Assembly (NCBI GenBank): GCA_043810345.1
Contig: JBDROF010000071.1
Span: forward strand, 1-53,742
Direction of reading: 5' to 3'
DNA from: QYOJ01 sp043810345
GTDB taxonomy: Bacteria; Bacteroidota; Bacteroidia; Bacteroidales; FEN-979
Length of the DNA: 53,742 bases
Within the stretch, counting starts at the first letter, position 1, and every line of letters begins with the position of its first letter. The notes beneath the pieces are model-generated. The model did no database searches, had not been told where the DNA came from, and worked only from the letters and a program-made list of their open reading frames with translations. A program made the position numbers and the translations under genes. Shown one piece after another: positions 26,203 through 34,234 of this stretch.

Positions 26203-27399
26203 ATGGATAAAATCAAAGCTCAAATACAAACCCTCTCGCATCTTTACTTCCCTGAGATAGTAGGAATCAGGAGCCACCTTCATCAGCATCCGGAGCTCTC
26301 GAAAGAGGAGAAGAAGACTTCCGGGTTTATAGGTGACACCCTGGACAGGTATGGCATCCCCTATCGCAGAGGGGTAGCCGGTTTTGGGGTGGTTGGGTTG
26401 ATCGAGGGAAAAAATCCCGGCCAGAGGTGCGTGGCTCTCAGGGCTGATATGGATGCGTTACCGGTAAAGGAAATGAACGAGACCCCGTATGCCTCTCAGG
26501 AGGAGGGAAAGATGCATGCCTGCGGCCATGACGTCCACATGGCATGCCTCCTGGGAGCAGCCCGCATCCTGAGCGAAGCGAAGGACCTGTTTACAGGAAC
26601 AGTCAAGCTGTTATTTCAGCCCTCCGAAGAGACCTTCCCCGGTGGCGCCATCGGGATGATCAACGAAGGGGTATTGCAGGACCCGGAGGTGGAGATGGTC
26701 ATCGGACAGCACGTACTTCCCACCCTCGACGCCGGAATGGTCGGCTTCAATCCCGGGCCCGATATGGCTTCCACCGATGAGATCTACCTCACCGTTAAAG
26801 GAAAGGGGGGGCACGGGGGGGTACCGCAGCTGGTGGTCGACCCCGTGCTGATCGCAGCCCACATCATCACCGCCCTTCAGCAGATCGTGAGTCGCCAGGC
26901 CGATCCCAATACCCCGACAGTTCTTTCGTTCGGACGCATCATTGGGGAGGGGCGGACCAACATCATCCCGAATGAGGTGCAGATCGAGGGAACGGTCAGG
27001 ACTTACGATGAGGCCTGGCGTAAAGAGATCCACCGGCGGGTGGAGAGGATCGCCACCTCCATCGCAACCGGAATGGGAGGCAGCTGCGAGATTCGGATTG
27101 CCCACGGATACCCATACCTGCATAACGATGAAGAGCTGACGACAAAATTACATTCCCTGGCTGCAGACTATATGGGCAACGATCACGTTGTTACTCTGGA
27201 GCCACGCATGACGGCCGAAGATTTCGCCTATTTCGCCCAGCGCGTGCCATCCTGCCTCTACAGGCTGGGTGTCGGGAACGAAGCCAGGGGAATCACATCG
27301 TTCCTTCATTCACCCACGTTTGATGTGGATGAGGCAGCGCTGGAAACAGGTTCGGGTCTCATGGCCTGGCTCGCCGTCAACCTCCTGCAAGTAAGGTAA
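26203..27399 (+). CDS. M20 family amidohydrolase (N-acyl-amino-acid/hippurate hydrolase-like)
   Basis: A 398-residue metallohydrolase of the M20D group. The N-terminal HQHPELS block is followed by ALRADMDALPV, then the metal-binding MHACGHDVHMA (Cys107, His109) and FQPSEETFPGGAIGMI with the catalytic/metal Glu pair. The dimerisation domain (TVKGKGGHGGVPQLVVDP) sits in the middle, and the last ligand His is near FLHSPTFDVDE at the C-terminus. It has no signal peptide, so it is cytoplasmic, and it removes acyl groups from N-acylated amino acids or related amides. The stretch encoding RILSEAKDLF coincides with a widespread bacterial repeat sequence. The gene is followed 8 bp later by a TPR gene. 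Confidence 0.93.
   Translation: MDKIKAQIQTLSHLYFPEIVGIRSHLHQHPELSKEEKKTSGFIGDTLDRYGIPYRRGVAGFGVVGLIEGKNPGQRCVALRADMDALPVKEMNETPYASQEEGKMHACGHDVHMACLLGAARILSEAKDLFTGTVKLLFQPSEETFPGGAIGMINEGVLQDPEVEMVIGQHVLPTLDAGMVGFNPGPDMASTDEIYLTVKGKGGHGGVPQLVVDPVLIAAHIITALQQIVSRQADPNTPTVLSFGRIIGEGRTNIIPNEVQIEGTVRTYDEAWRKEIHRRVERIATSIATGMGGSCEIRIAHGYPYLHNDEELTTKLHSLAADYMGNDHVVTLEPRMTAEDFAYFAQRVPSCLYRLGVGNEARGITSFLHSPTFDVDEAALETGSGLMAWLAVNLLQVR
26565..26587 (+). repeat. widespread ILSEAKDL-type repeat inside the M20 gene
   Basis: CATCCTGAGCGAAGCGAAGG plus three more bases match an interspersed sequence I know from many unrelated bacteria, usually intergenic and translated as SEAKDL in one frame or PERSEGP in another. 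Here it encodes ILSEAKDL at a surface loop of the M20 fold without breaking the frame. Confidence 0.55.
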
Positions 27400-27407
27400 C
27401 CTGCGCT

Positions 27408-29327
27408 ATGAAAAGCCGGCGAATCATCAGTACAATTATTCTCTTTTATTCTTCATTCCTCATTCCTCATTCCTCATTCCTCACTCCTCACTCCTCATTG
27501 CTCTGTGCCCAAACGCAACCCACCACCGCTCCGAAACAACTTCCTTTCCAGCAGCAGGCCCAACCTCCTGTGAGTGACCAGCAACTAGCGATGCAATTCT
27601 TTCAGGCCAGGGATTATGAGAAAGCACTCGAACTGTTCGAGAAACTCTACCGGGAGCAGCCATCCTCATTCTATTACATGTACTACCTCCATTGCCTGAT
27701 TGAGCTGAGGGATTACAAGAGGGCTGAAAAGCTGATCAAAGGGCAGCGGAAGAGTGATCCCAGGGCGGTAAAATACCTGGTAGATCTAGGATACCTCCAT
27801 TACCGGGAAGGCAATGGAGACAAAGCCCGGAAGCTCTATGAAGAGGCCGTCGGGGAACTGGGTCCTGACCAGCAAGAGGTGTTTGATCTCGCCAACGCAT
27901 TTACCCTCAAGGGAGAGAACTTCTATGCAATCGAAGTATACCTTAAAGGAAGGGGGTTGCTGAAAGGGGCGTACCCCTTCAGTTTTGAGCTGGCCAATAG
28001 CTACCAGCGAACCGGTAACTATCCCAAAGTGTTTGAGGAGTACCTGAATCTGCTGGAGATAAATGAGTCGTACCTGCGCACGGTTCAGGACCATATACAG
28101 AACATCCTGATCGATGACCCGGAGAATGTTAAAAATGAACAGTTCAGGCAGGCGTTGCTCACACGGGTTCAGAAAAACACGGATCAGCAGGCCTATGCCG
28201 ACCTGCTCTGGTGGTACTCCATCCAGCAGAAAGATTTTGAACTGGCTCTGATCCAGTCGAAAGCACTTGACCGGCGCCGGCAGGAACAGGGAGACCGGAT
28301 CCTCCAGCTTGCACAGCTGGCTGTAGCGAATGAACAGTATGGGGTCGCCCTGGAGGCGTATAACTACCTGACAGGAAAAGGGAAAGCCTTTCCCTATTAT
28401 AACATCAGCAGGGTGGAGTGGGTAAACACCCGGTTTTTGCAGGTTGCCTCCCTTCGCACTCCTTCACGGAAAGAACTGACCGACCTTAAAAAAGAGTTTG
28501 TAACTGTGCTGGAGAGCGTTGGTGAAAACCGCACTTCTGTTTCCCTGATGCAGAACCTGGCTCATCTGGAAGCCTTTTACCTGGGAAATCCTGAATCAGC
28601 GCAGGAACTTCTTTACAGGGCCTTCGACCTGAAGGATATTGACCCGAAGGAGAAGGCCATCTGCAAACTGGAGCTGGGTGATATTCTCCTCTTTTTCGGC
28701 GATGTATGGGAAGCAACACTCCTCTACCAGCAGGTTTATCAGGATTTTAAGTACGATGTACTGGGTCAAACCGCCAAGTTTAAAAACACGAAACTAACGT
28801 TCTACATCGGGGAGTTTGGATGGGCCAAAGTCCAGGCTGATATTCTGAAAGCTGCCACCGACAAGTTGATTGCCAACGATGCCCTGGCGCTTTCGATCCT
28901 GATAGGAGAGAACTACGATCCCGACTCCACAACCATTGGCCTCTTTATATACGCCAGGGCCGATCTTCTCTCCTGCAAAAATCAGGACCGGGAAGCCCTT
29001 CAGCTGCTGGACTCCATTCCTCTACTCTTTGGTTACCACCCGTTGCTGGATGATGTACTACTGAAAAAGGCCGGTATCTACATGAAACTGGGCGAATACA
29101 ACGTCGCCGACAGCCTGCTGAGAAAGGTCACTACCGATTATCCGGATGACGTAACAGCCGACCGTGCACTCTTTCTTCAGGCCGGTTTACGGGAAAAGGA
29201 GATGAACGACCCCTCCACCGCCATGGAGATTTATGCCCGGCTGCTGGAGCGATACCCGTCGAGCATCTATGTGATTGATGCGAGGAAGAGGTACAGGATA
29301 TTACGGGGGGATGAAGCACCTTATTAA
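27408..29327 (+). CDS. exported TPR-repeat protein
   Basis: A 639-residue protein. It has an N-terminal export signal (residues about 5-35) and a Gln/Pro-rich linker (TQPTTAPKQLPFQQQAQPP). Helical tetratricopeptide repeats then run almost to the end. Clear units include QLAMQFFQARDYEKALELFEKLYREQPS, KYLVDLGYLHYREGNGDKARKLYEEAV and, near the C-terminus, MEIYARLLERYPSSIYVIDARKRYR. TPR arrays bind other proteins; similar Bacteroidota proteins serve in envelope assembly or gliding, but no specific partner is indicated. The signal sequence is odd because it is built from a 7-bp tandem repeat (SSFLIPHSSFLTPHSSLL). Confidence 0.85.
   Translation: MKSRRIISTIILFYSSFLIPHSSFLTPHSSLLCAQTQPTTAPKQLPFQQQAQPPVSDQQLAMQFFQARDYEKALELFEKLYREQPSSFYYMYYLHCLIELRDYKRAEKLIKGQRKSDPRAVKYLVDLGYLHYREGNGDKARKLYEEAVGELGPDQQEVFDLANAFTLKGENFYAIEVYLKGRGLLKGAYPFSFELANSYQRTGNYPKVFEEYLNLLEINESYLRTVQDHIQNILIDDPENVKNEQFRQALLTRVQKNTDQQAYADLLWWYSIQQKDFELALIQSKALDRRRQEQGDRILQLAQLAVANEQYGVALEAYNYLTGKGKAFPYYNISRVEWVNTRFLQVASLRTPSRKELTDLKKEFVTVLESVGENRTSVSLMQNLAHLEAFYLGNPESAQELLYRAFDLKDIDPKEKAICKLELGDILLFFGDVWEATLLYQQVYQDFKYDVLGQTAKFKNTKLTFYIGEFGWAKVQADILKAATDKLIANDALALSILIGENYDPDSTTIGLFIYARADLLSCKNQDREALQLLDSIPLLFGYHPLLDDVLLKKAGIYMKLGEYNVADSLLRKVTTDYPDDVTADRALFLQAGLREKEMNDPSTAMEIYARLLERYPSSIYVIDARKRYRILRGDEAPY
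27451..27502 (+). repeat. 7-bp tandem repeat forming a signal peptide (tcattcc units)
   Basis: TCATTCC in four copies, then TCACTCC twice and TCATTGC, all inside the start of the TPR gene. Three units equal 21 bp, giving a 7-residue period (IPHSSFL, TPHSSLL) in the signal peptide. Confidence 0.9.
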
Positions 29328-29390
29328 TAATCAATAGATCAAATGCCAAATGACAAATAAATTCCAAATTCAAAATTCCAATGATCAATA
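29327..29390. repeat. A/T-rich interspersed element, copy 1 (half element)
   Basis: Text of the type CAAATGCCAAATGACAAATAA followed by ATTCCAAATTC. It matches the left arms of the larger palindromic elements at 35291 and 36228, but no right arm is present here. It fills the spacer between the TPR gene and rsmA and supplies a false N-terminal extension to rsmA. Confidence 0.7.
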
Positions 29391-29416
29391 CTTCAGCTTA
29401 TTTTTCAATGGAGACC

Positions 29417-30283
29417 ATGTATCCCAAAAAGTCCTTAGGCCAGCACTTTCTGCACGATGAAAACATCGCCCGGAAGATCGTCGGTTCTCTCAATCCTGCT
29501 ATTCCGCTGGTACTTGAGATCGGCCCTGGCAAAGGGATCCTCAGCAAATACCTGCTGGAAAATCCCGCGTTTGATCCCTGGTTCGTGGAGATCGACCGGG
29601 AGTCGGTTGCCTATCTGAAACAGCTCTACCCGGCCATGACCGACCGGTTAATCGAGGCGGATTTTTTAAAGCTGGATCTGGTGGAATTTGTAATCTACCC
29701 CTCCCCCAACCCCTCCCCATCAAGGGAGGGGAGTAAGCCCCCTTCAGGGGGTTTGGGGGTGCAAACCAGCAACCAGCAACCAGCAACCAGAATCCAGATC
29801 CTCGGCAACTTCCCCTACCACATCTCTTCTCAAATTCTCTTCCGGGTGCTGGAGTACCGGGAGATAGTGCAGGAGGTGACCGGCATGTTCCAGCAGGAGG
29901 TGGCACAACGGATTGCCAATCCGCCGGGATCGAAACAATATGGCATCCTGAGTGTGCTGTTACAGGCCTTCTACCAGATCGAATACCTCTTCACCGTAAG
30001 TGAAACGGTGTTCATCCCCCCACCGAACGTGAAATCTGCCGTGCTCAAATTGGTTCGTAATGAGGTGAAGTTGCTCGACTGCGATGAGAAATTCTGGGTC
30101 ACGGTGGTGAAGACCGCCTTCAACCAGCGCCGGAAAACCTTACGGAACTCCCTCCGGAAACTTGCACCGCCGGAATTCCCGAAATTTGATGATCCCATCT
30201 TTGACCTTAGGCCGGAGCAATTGCCTGTTGCCGATTTTGTCAAGCTGGCCCGGATGCTCCATCCGGAGAGTTTAGAAAAATAG
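29417..30283 (+). CDS. rsmA: 16S rRNA dimethyladenosine transferase RsmA (KsgA), with an in-frame insertion
   Basis: RsmA dimethylates two adjacent adenines near the 3' end of 16S rRNA in late 30S assembly. The start MYPKKSLGQHFLHDEN is the usual family N-terminus, so I use the ATG at 29417 rather than the open frame from 29381. The SAM motif is LEIGPGKGIL (about 33-42) and the catalytic motif is NFPYHISS (131-138). Between them, residues about 92-125 (YPSPNPSPSREGSKPPSGG onward to QQPATR) are extra, encoded by a G/C-rich hairpin element and a 7-bp tandem repeat. The rest aligns mentally with normal RsmA, including FQQEVAQRI and FNQRRKTLRNSL. The insertion lies in a surface loop before motif IV, so function may be kept. 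Confidence 0.93.
   Translation: MYPKKSLGQHFLHDENIARKIVGSLNPAIPLVLEIGPGKGILSKYLLENPAFDPWFVEIDRESVAYLKQLYPAMTDRLIEADFLKLDLVEFVIYPSPNPSPSREGSKPPSGGLGVQTSNQQPATRIQILGNFPYHISSQILFRVLEYREIVQEVTGMFQQEVAQRIANPPGSKQYGILSVLLQAFYQIEYLFTVSETVFIPPPNVKSAVLKLVRNEVKLLDCDEKFWVTVVKTAFNQRRKTLRNSLRKLAPPEFPKFDDPIFDLRPEQLPVADFVKLARMLHPESLEK
29695..29792 (+). mobile_element. palindromic element inserted in rsmA
   Basis: Two G/C-rich hairpins in tandem. CCCTCCC-type arms pair with GGGAGGG around ATCAA (about 29709-29733), and CCCCCTTCAGGGGG (29739-29752) has a minimal loop. An AACCAGC 7-bp tandem repeat (about 29763-29790) follows. The whole is a multiple of three with no stop codon in the rsmA frame. A shortened relative lies at 39288-39314. 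It is probably a non-autonomous palindromic repeat, comparable in behaviour to Rickettsia palindromic elements; it has no transposase. Confidence 0.65.
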
Positions 30284-30291
30284 TAACTTTG
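30284..30291 (+). promoter_or_regulatory. candidate -7 box for the TMTC-like gene
   Basis: TAACTTTG matches TAnnTTTG and lies directly after the rsmA stop codon, 18 bp before the ATG at 30309. No good -33 TTG is seen. Confidence 0.5.
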
Positions 30292-30308
30292 CCTCCAAAT
30301 CTCAGGGA

Positions 30309-32282
30309 ATGAAGAGAAAAGAAACTCCTCCCAGTTCGTGGAAGGCCAACTGGTATTTCGTTCTCTTTTTCTTTATCTGGGCCTTCATTCTTTATGGAAA
30401 CACCATTCTCAATAAATATGCGGTCGATGATGAGTTTGTGACCAATAACGAAATGATCCGGAAAGGACTGGCGGCCATCCCGGAGATCTTCACCACCCAC
30501 TATGTGGATCAGAAAGGGAACATCTCCGATAATGTGGCCGATTACCGTCCTGTTGTCAAGCTGACTTATGCCCTCGAATACCAGATCTACCAGAAGGATG
30601 AGCCTGGCAGAAGCCATGCGGTGAACGTCCTGATCTACTTTTTACTTTCGACGATGCTCTTCTTTGTCCTGAAACGGATGCTGAAGAACTACAACATCCT
30701 CTTTCCTTTCCTGATCACAGTGGTCTTCATGGCCCACCCGGTTCACACCGAGGTGGTGGCCAGCCTCAAGAACCGCGACGAGATGCTGGCTTTTCTCTGT
30801 GGCCTGGGAACCTTGCATTTCCTGTTGAACTATGCGGAGACCCGGAAGGTCTGGTACATCCTCCCAGCTATGGTGGTCTTTGTGTTGGGATGCCTTTCCA
30901 AATCATCCATCCTTCCCTTTGTGCTGATCTGCCCGCTTGCCCTCTACTTTTTCACCGACCTGAAAGCAAAGCAGTACCTCCCGATCTTTGTGGCTCTCGT
31001 GCTCCTGGCAATCCTTGCACAGGTGGGAGCCAAATGGTTCCTTCCGTCAGGGGAGCGGCTCACCAGCATGATAGAAAATCCGCTCTATGTAGAGAAAGGA
31101 GGACTCTACCGGGTGGGGACAGGCCTGGTCTCCCTGCTCTTCTACCTGAGGATCCTGCTCTATCCCCACCCGCTGCTGTTCTATTACGGATATGACATGA
31201 TCCCGCTGACCACCCCAACAAATATCTGGGCTTTCCTCTCGTTCCTCCTCTATGCAGGGATACTGCTTTACGCCCTTTCCAAGTTCAGGGAAAAGCACTT
31301 GATCTCCTTTGCGATTCTCTGGTACCTGGTCTTCATCGCGATGTATTCGAATGTTGTGATCCCGGTGATGGGAATTGTCGGGGAACGCTTCGTATTTGCT
31401 GCTTCACTGGGCTTTTGCATAACGCTCGTCTGGGCCATTTTCAAGATCTTCAAGACCGAACCCAACTCACTCACCATCGAATTTGATGACCGCGCCAAGA
31501 TCCTGGCGGTGACCCTGCTTATCCTGATTCCTTATACGGCGTTGACTGTCAACCGGAACAGGGAGTGGAGGAACCTGTTTGACCTCTATTCCAGGGATAT
31601 TCCTTACCTGGAGAATTCGGCCAAAGCAAACACTCAATTTGCAGGCTACCTGATGCGGACTACTTACCAGGATCCCAATTTCCGGCAGTATGGCAATGTG
31701 AACCAGCTCAAGCTGGAGTTGATCAAAAAACATTTTCTCCGGTCGCTGGAGATCTATCCCAATAACTACCAGACTATGAATGATCTGGGAACCGTTTATC
31801 TATTCTTCGATAAAGACCCTGATTCTGCGATCTTATTGTTGAAGCAGGCCATTGACCTGAATGCGGAGCTGGAACCTGCCTGGGTGAACCTGGGCATGGC
31901 CTACAAGGAAATCAAGAAATTTGACAGCGCAGCCTGGTGCTATTCAAACATTCTCAGGAGAAATCCCCAACATATCCGTGCCTACTTCGCCCTGGCCAAT
32001 GTGTATAACGACATGGGGGATGTCGACCGGGCCATCGAGATGAACCGGATTGTTCTGGAACGCTTCCCGGATATGGATATCCCGTATGTGAACATGGGGA
32101 ATTACGCGCTGCAGGCCGGGGATACAGTGCAGGCAGTGCACTGGTACGAAGAGGCTATCCGCCGTCGCCTTACTGTCGAAGGGTGTATCCTCCTGAGCAA
32201 TCTGTATAACAGCCGGGGAGACACATTGAAATCAGCCTTTTACCAGCAGCAAGCCAACAAAGCGCTGAGAAATCAACCATAA
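30309..32282 (+). CDS. TMTC-like GT-C glycosyltransferase with TPR repeats
   Basis: A 657-residue protein with about ten membrane segments in residues 15-410 and TPR repeats from about 440 to the end (YPNNYQTMNDLGTVYLFFD, EPAWVNLGMAYKEIKKFDSA, HIRAYFALANVYNDMGDVDRA). The first loop has an acidic pair (YAVDDEFVTNN), where GT-C enzymes hold their catalytic Asp. A later loop reads HPVHTEVVASLKNRDEMLAF, very like the HPIHTEAVA...R motif of eukaryotic TMTC O-mannosyltransferases. It should use a polyprenyl-phosphate sugar to glycosylate proteins or glycans in the periplasm. The GT2 gene at 36390 could make such a donor. The acceptor is unknown. Confidence 0.75.
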   Translation: MKRKETPPSSWKANWYFVLFFFIWAFILYGNTILNKYAVDDEFVTNNEMIRKGLAAIPEIFTTHYVDQKGNISDNVADYRPVVKLTYALEYQIYQKDEPGRSHAVNVLIYFLLSTMLFFVLKRMLKNYNILFPFLITVVFMAHPVHTEVVASLKNRDEMLAFLCGLGTLHFLLNYAETRKVWYILPAMVVFVLGCLSKSSILPFVLICPLALYFFTDLKAKQYLPIFVALVLLAILAQVGAKWFLPSGERLTSMIENPLYVEKGGLYRVGTGLVSLLFYLRILLYPHPLLFYYGYDMIPLTTPTNIWAFLSFLLYAGILLYALSKFREKHLISFAILWYLVFIAMYSNVVIPVMGIVGERFVFAASLGFCITLVWAIFKIFKTEPNSLTIEFDDRAKILAVTLLILIPYTALTVNRNREWRNLFDLYSRDIPYLENSAKANTQFAGYLMRTTYQDPNFRQYGNVNQLKLELIKKHFLRSLEIYPNNYQTMNDLGTVYLFFDKDPDSAILLLKQAIDLNAELEPAWVNLGMAYKEIKKFDSAAWCYSNILRRNPQHIRAYFALANVYNDMGDVDRAIEMNRIVLERFPDMDIPYVNMGNYALQAGDTVQAVHWYEEAIRRRLTVEGCILLSNLYNSRGDTLKSAFYQQQANKALRNQP

Positions 32283-32293
32283 CCTGATCTGCA

Positions 32294-33961
32294 GTGAGTC
32301 ATCACCTCCTTCCCGATCTGCTGAATTTTACTGCAAAAACGTTTCCAAGGAAAGGCATTGGATTCATCGTACCCGATACTTCAATCCGTTTTGTAACCTA
32401 TCCTGAGTTAATAGATCATGCATTGAAAATTCTAAAAGGGTTACAGAACCAGGGATTAACCGCCGGAGACCGGATGATTCTTTCCCTGGAAACCAGCGAG
32501 GAGACCCTCACGGCTATCTGGGCTGCGTTCCTGGGCGGAATAATCCCTGCCCTGGTACAGTCTCCACGTTCATTTTCGGAATACAATCCCGCCATTGAAA
32601 AAACAGAAAAAATCTTTCAGATTCTTGATAATCCGTATGTGCTTACCTCACACTGGCATCCTGAAAATTGGGTCCTATACAGGATACCGGAGACAAACCT
32701 GATCAATTTCAGCCGATTATCTGCAGGAGGTGAGACGCCGGAGATTCCGGCCATGAAACCTGACGATCTGGTTTTGATACAATGTTCGTCGGGGAGCACA
32801 GGCGATCCAAAAGGTATTCAATTGACCCACCGGAATATCCTTGCCAACATCCGGGACATTATCGAGGGAATCGACCTGACGCAGGAAGATGTGTCTGTTT
32901 CGTGGATGCCGCTGTACCACGATATGGGCCTGATCGGCTTTCACATCACTCCTACGATGGCAGGTTGTCAGCAATATTTTATTGACCCGGCCGACTTCGT
33001 GAAGAATCCATCCCTCTGGCTCGATACCCTGACCAGCAAACAGGGGACTGTCACCGGTTGTCCCAATTTCGGACAGACCCTGGTAAACCGGTATCTCAGA
33101 AGAAAAAAAAGGCCGCAATGGGATTTCTCCAGGCTGCGCGTACTTTTCAATGGCGCTGAACCCATCTCCGCCGGTACCATGCGGGAGTTTGTTTCAAACC
33201 TGTCGCCCTATGGTTTACAACCTGCTTCCATGTTCCCTGCCTACGGGTTGGCAGAAGCCACCTTGGCAGTCACCTTTGCCCCGTTGGAGAAAGAGGCTGA
33301 AGTGCTTCGTTTTCAACGGACCCCGTTGATCAGAGATGGAATAGCCATCGTTGCAGAGCCGGAGGATGAACAGGTTGTCGAACTGGTAAACCTGGGTCAC
33401 CCACTGGCACATTGTTCTGTCCGGGTGATGGGTGAAGATGGAGTGGAAGTCCGGGAGGGGTACATTGGATCTGTTCAGGTACAGGGCGATAACGTTTCCC
33501 CGGGCTATTACCACAATGAGGAAGCAACCCGGCAGACCTTTCCGAACGGCTGGCTTCACACGGGGGACCTGGGGTTTGTACGGAACGGAGATCTTTTTAT
33601 CGTGGGCCGGCTAAAGGAGGTGATTTTCATCAATGGCATCAATTATTATGCACATGACCTGGAACGTGTCGCATCAGCAGTAGAAGAGATCCCTCCGGGG
33701 AAGCTCATTATTGCTGCTTATTTTGACGAAAAAGAGGGCCGGGATAAGCTGCTTGTTTTCCTGGCCGGATCCGATAGTGAGAGGACCCGTGCCACCTTCC
33801 TGAACATCAAAAACCACCTGAAACATACATTGGGTTTGCATCCATACACCTTCATTCCCATCAGACCCAATGACATTCCCCGCACCTCCAGCGGCAAAAT
33901 CCAGCGGTACAAAATGGTAAACCGGTTTCTGCAGGGAAAATACAGGGTGGTAAAATTGTGA
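32294..33961 (+). CDS. fatty acyl-AMP ligase (FAAL-type)
   Basis: A 555-residue adenylate-forming enzyme starting at GTG. The P-loop is CSSGSTGDPKGIQLTH (about 164-179). Further motifs are VSWMPLYHDMGLIGF, typical of FAALs (the equivalent position in acyl-CoA ligases differs), FNGAEPISAGTM, PAYGLAEATLAVTFAP and the hinge region GWLHTGDLGFVRNGDLFIVGRLKEVIFINGINYYAHDLER. The ending RTSSGKIQRYKM carries the catalytic Lys. FAALs activate fatty acids as acyl-AMP and pass them to an ACP rather than CoA; the ACP gene lies 36 bp downstream, which supports the call. It is the first of the lipid-type genes of the cluster. Confidence 0.92.
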   Translation: MSHHLLPDLLNFTAKTFPRKGIGFIVPDTSIRFVTYPELIDHALKILKGLQNQGLTAGDRMILSLETSEETLTAIWAAFLGGIIPALVQSPRSFSEYNPAIEKTEKIFQILDNPYVLTSHWHPENWVLYRIPETNLINFSRLSAGGETPEIPAMKPDDLVLIQCSSGSTGDPKGIQLTHRNILANIRDIIEGIDLTQEDVSVSWMPLYHDMGLIGFHITPTMAGCQQYFIDPADFVKNPSLWLDTLTSKQGTVTGCPNFGQTLVNRYLRRKKRPQWDFSRLRVLFNGAEPISAGTMREFVSNLSPYGLQPASMFPAYGLAEATLAVTFAPLEKEAEVLRFQRTPLIRDGIAIVAEPEDEQVVELVNLGHPLAHCSVRVMGEDGVEVREGYIGSVQVQGDNVSPGYYHNEEATRQTFPNGWLHTGDLGFVRNGDLFIVGRLKEVIFINGINYYAHDLERVASAVEEIPPGKLIIAAYFDEKEGRDKLLVFLAGSDSERTRATFLNIKNHLKHTLGLHPYTFIPIRPNDIPRTSSGKIQRYKMVNRFLQGKYRVVKL

Positions 33962-33970
33962 AAAACGCGT

Positions 33971-33978
33971 TATTTTTG
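33971..33978 (+). promoter_or_regulatory. candidate -7 box upstream of the ACP gene
   Basis: TATTTTTG fits TAnnTTTG and sits between the FAAL stop and the ACP start, 20 bp before the GTG. It would give ACP and KAS III an extra transcript. A correctly spaced -33 element is not clear. Confidence 0.35.
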
Positions 33979-33997
33979 CATGTAAACGGAGCGACCA

Positions 33998-34234
33998 GTG
34001 AATGTTGATGCCTTTATCAAGCGGATCGAAGAGGAGTTTGATGACCTGAAACCAGGAGTCCTGAAGCCTGATACCCAGTTCCGTGAAGTAGTGGAGTGGA
34101 ATTCGATCAATGCCCTGATCCTGATAGCCATGATAAAGACGGAATACGATGTAACCATCACCGCTGATGATCTGATTCAGTCGAAAACCATATACGATAT
34201 ATCCTCCCGGGTCGCATCCCGGATGGAGCAATAA
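33998..34234 (+). CDS. acyl carrier protein
   Basis: A 78-residue acidic protein with the four-helix ACP layout, starting at GTG. The phosphopantetheine attachment serine is Ser36 in VVEWNSINALILIAMI. The usual DSL is replaced by NSI, as is common in specialised, pathway-specific ACPs. The next helix-loop (TEYDVTITADDLIQSKTIYDI) matches ACP helices III-IV. The stop codon is directly followed by the KAS III start (TAAATG), so the two are tightly coupled. It is probably loaded by the upstream FAAL and used by the KAS III and SDR. Confidence 0.9.
   Translation: MNVDAFIKRIEEEFDDLKPGVLKPDTQFREVVEWNSINALILIAMIKTEYDVTITADDLIQSKTIYDISSRVASRMEQ

Noticed and set aside
29381..29416. upstream start for RsmA
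   Set aside because: The extra 12 codons come from the A/T-rich repeat, and the family N-terminus begins at MYPKKSLGQHF.
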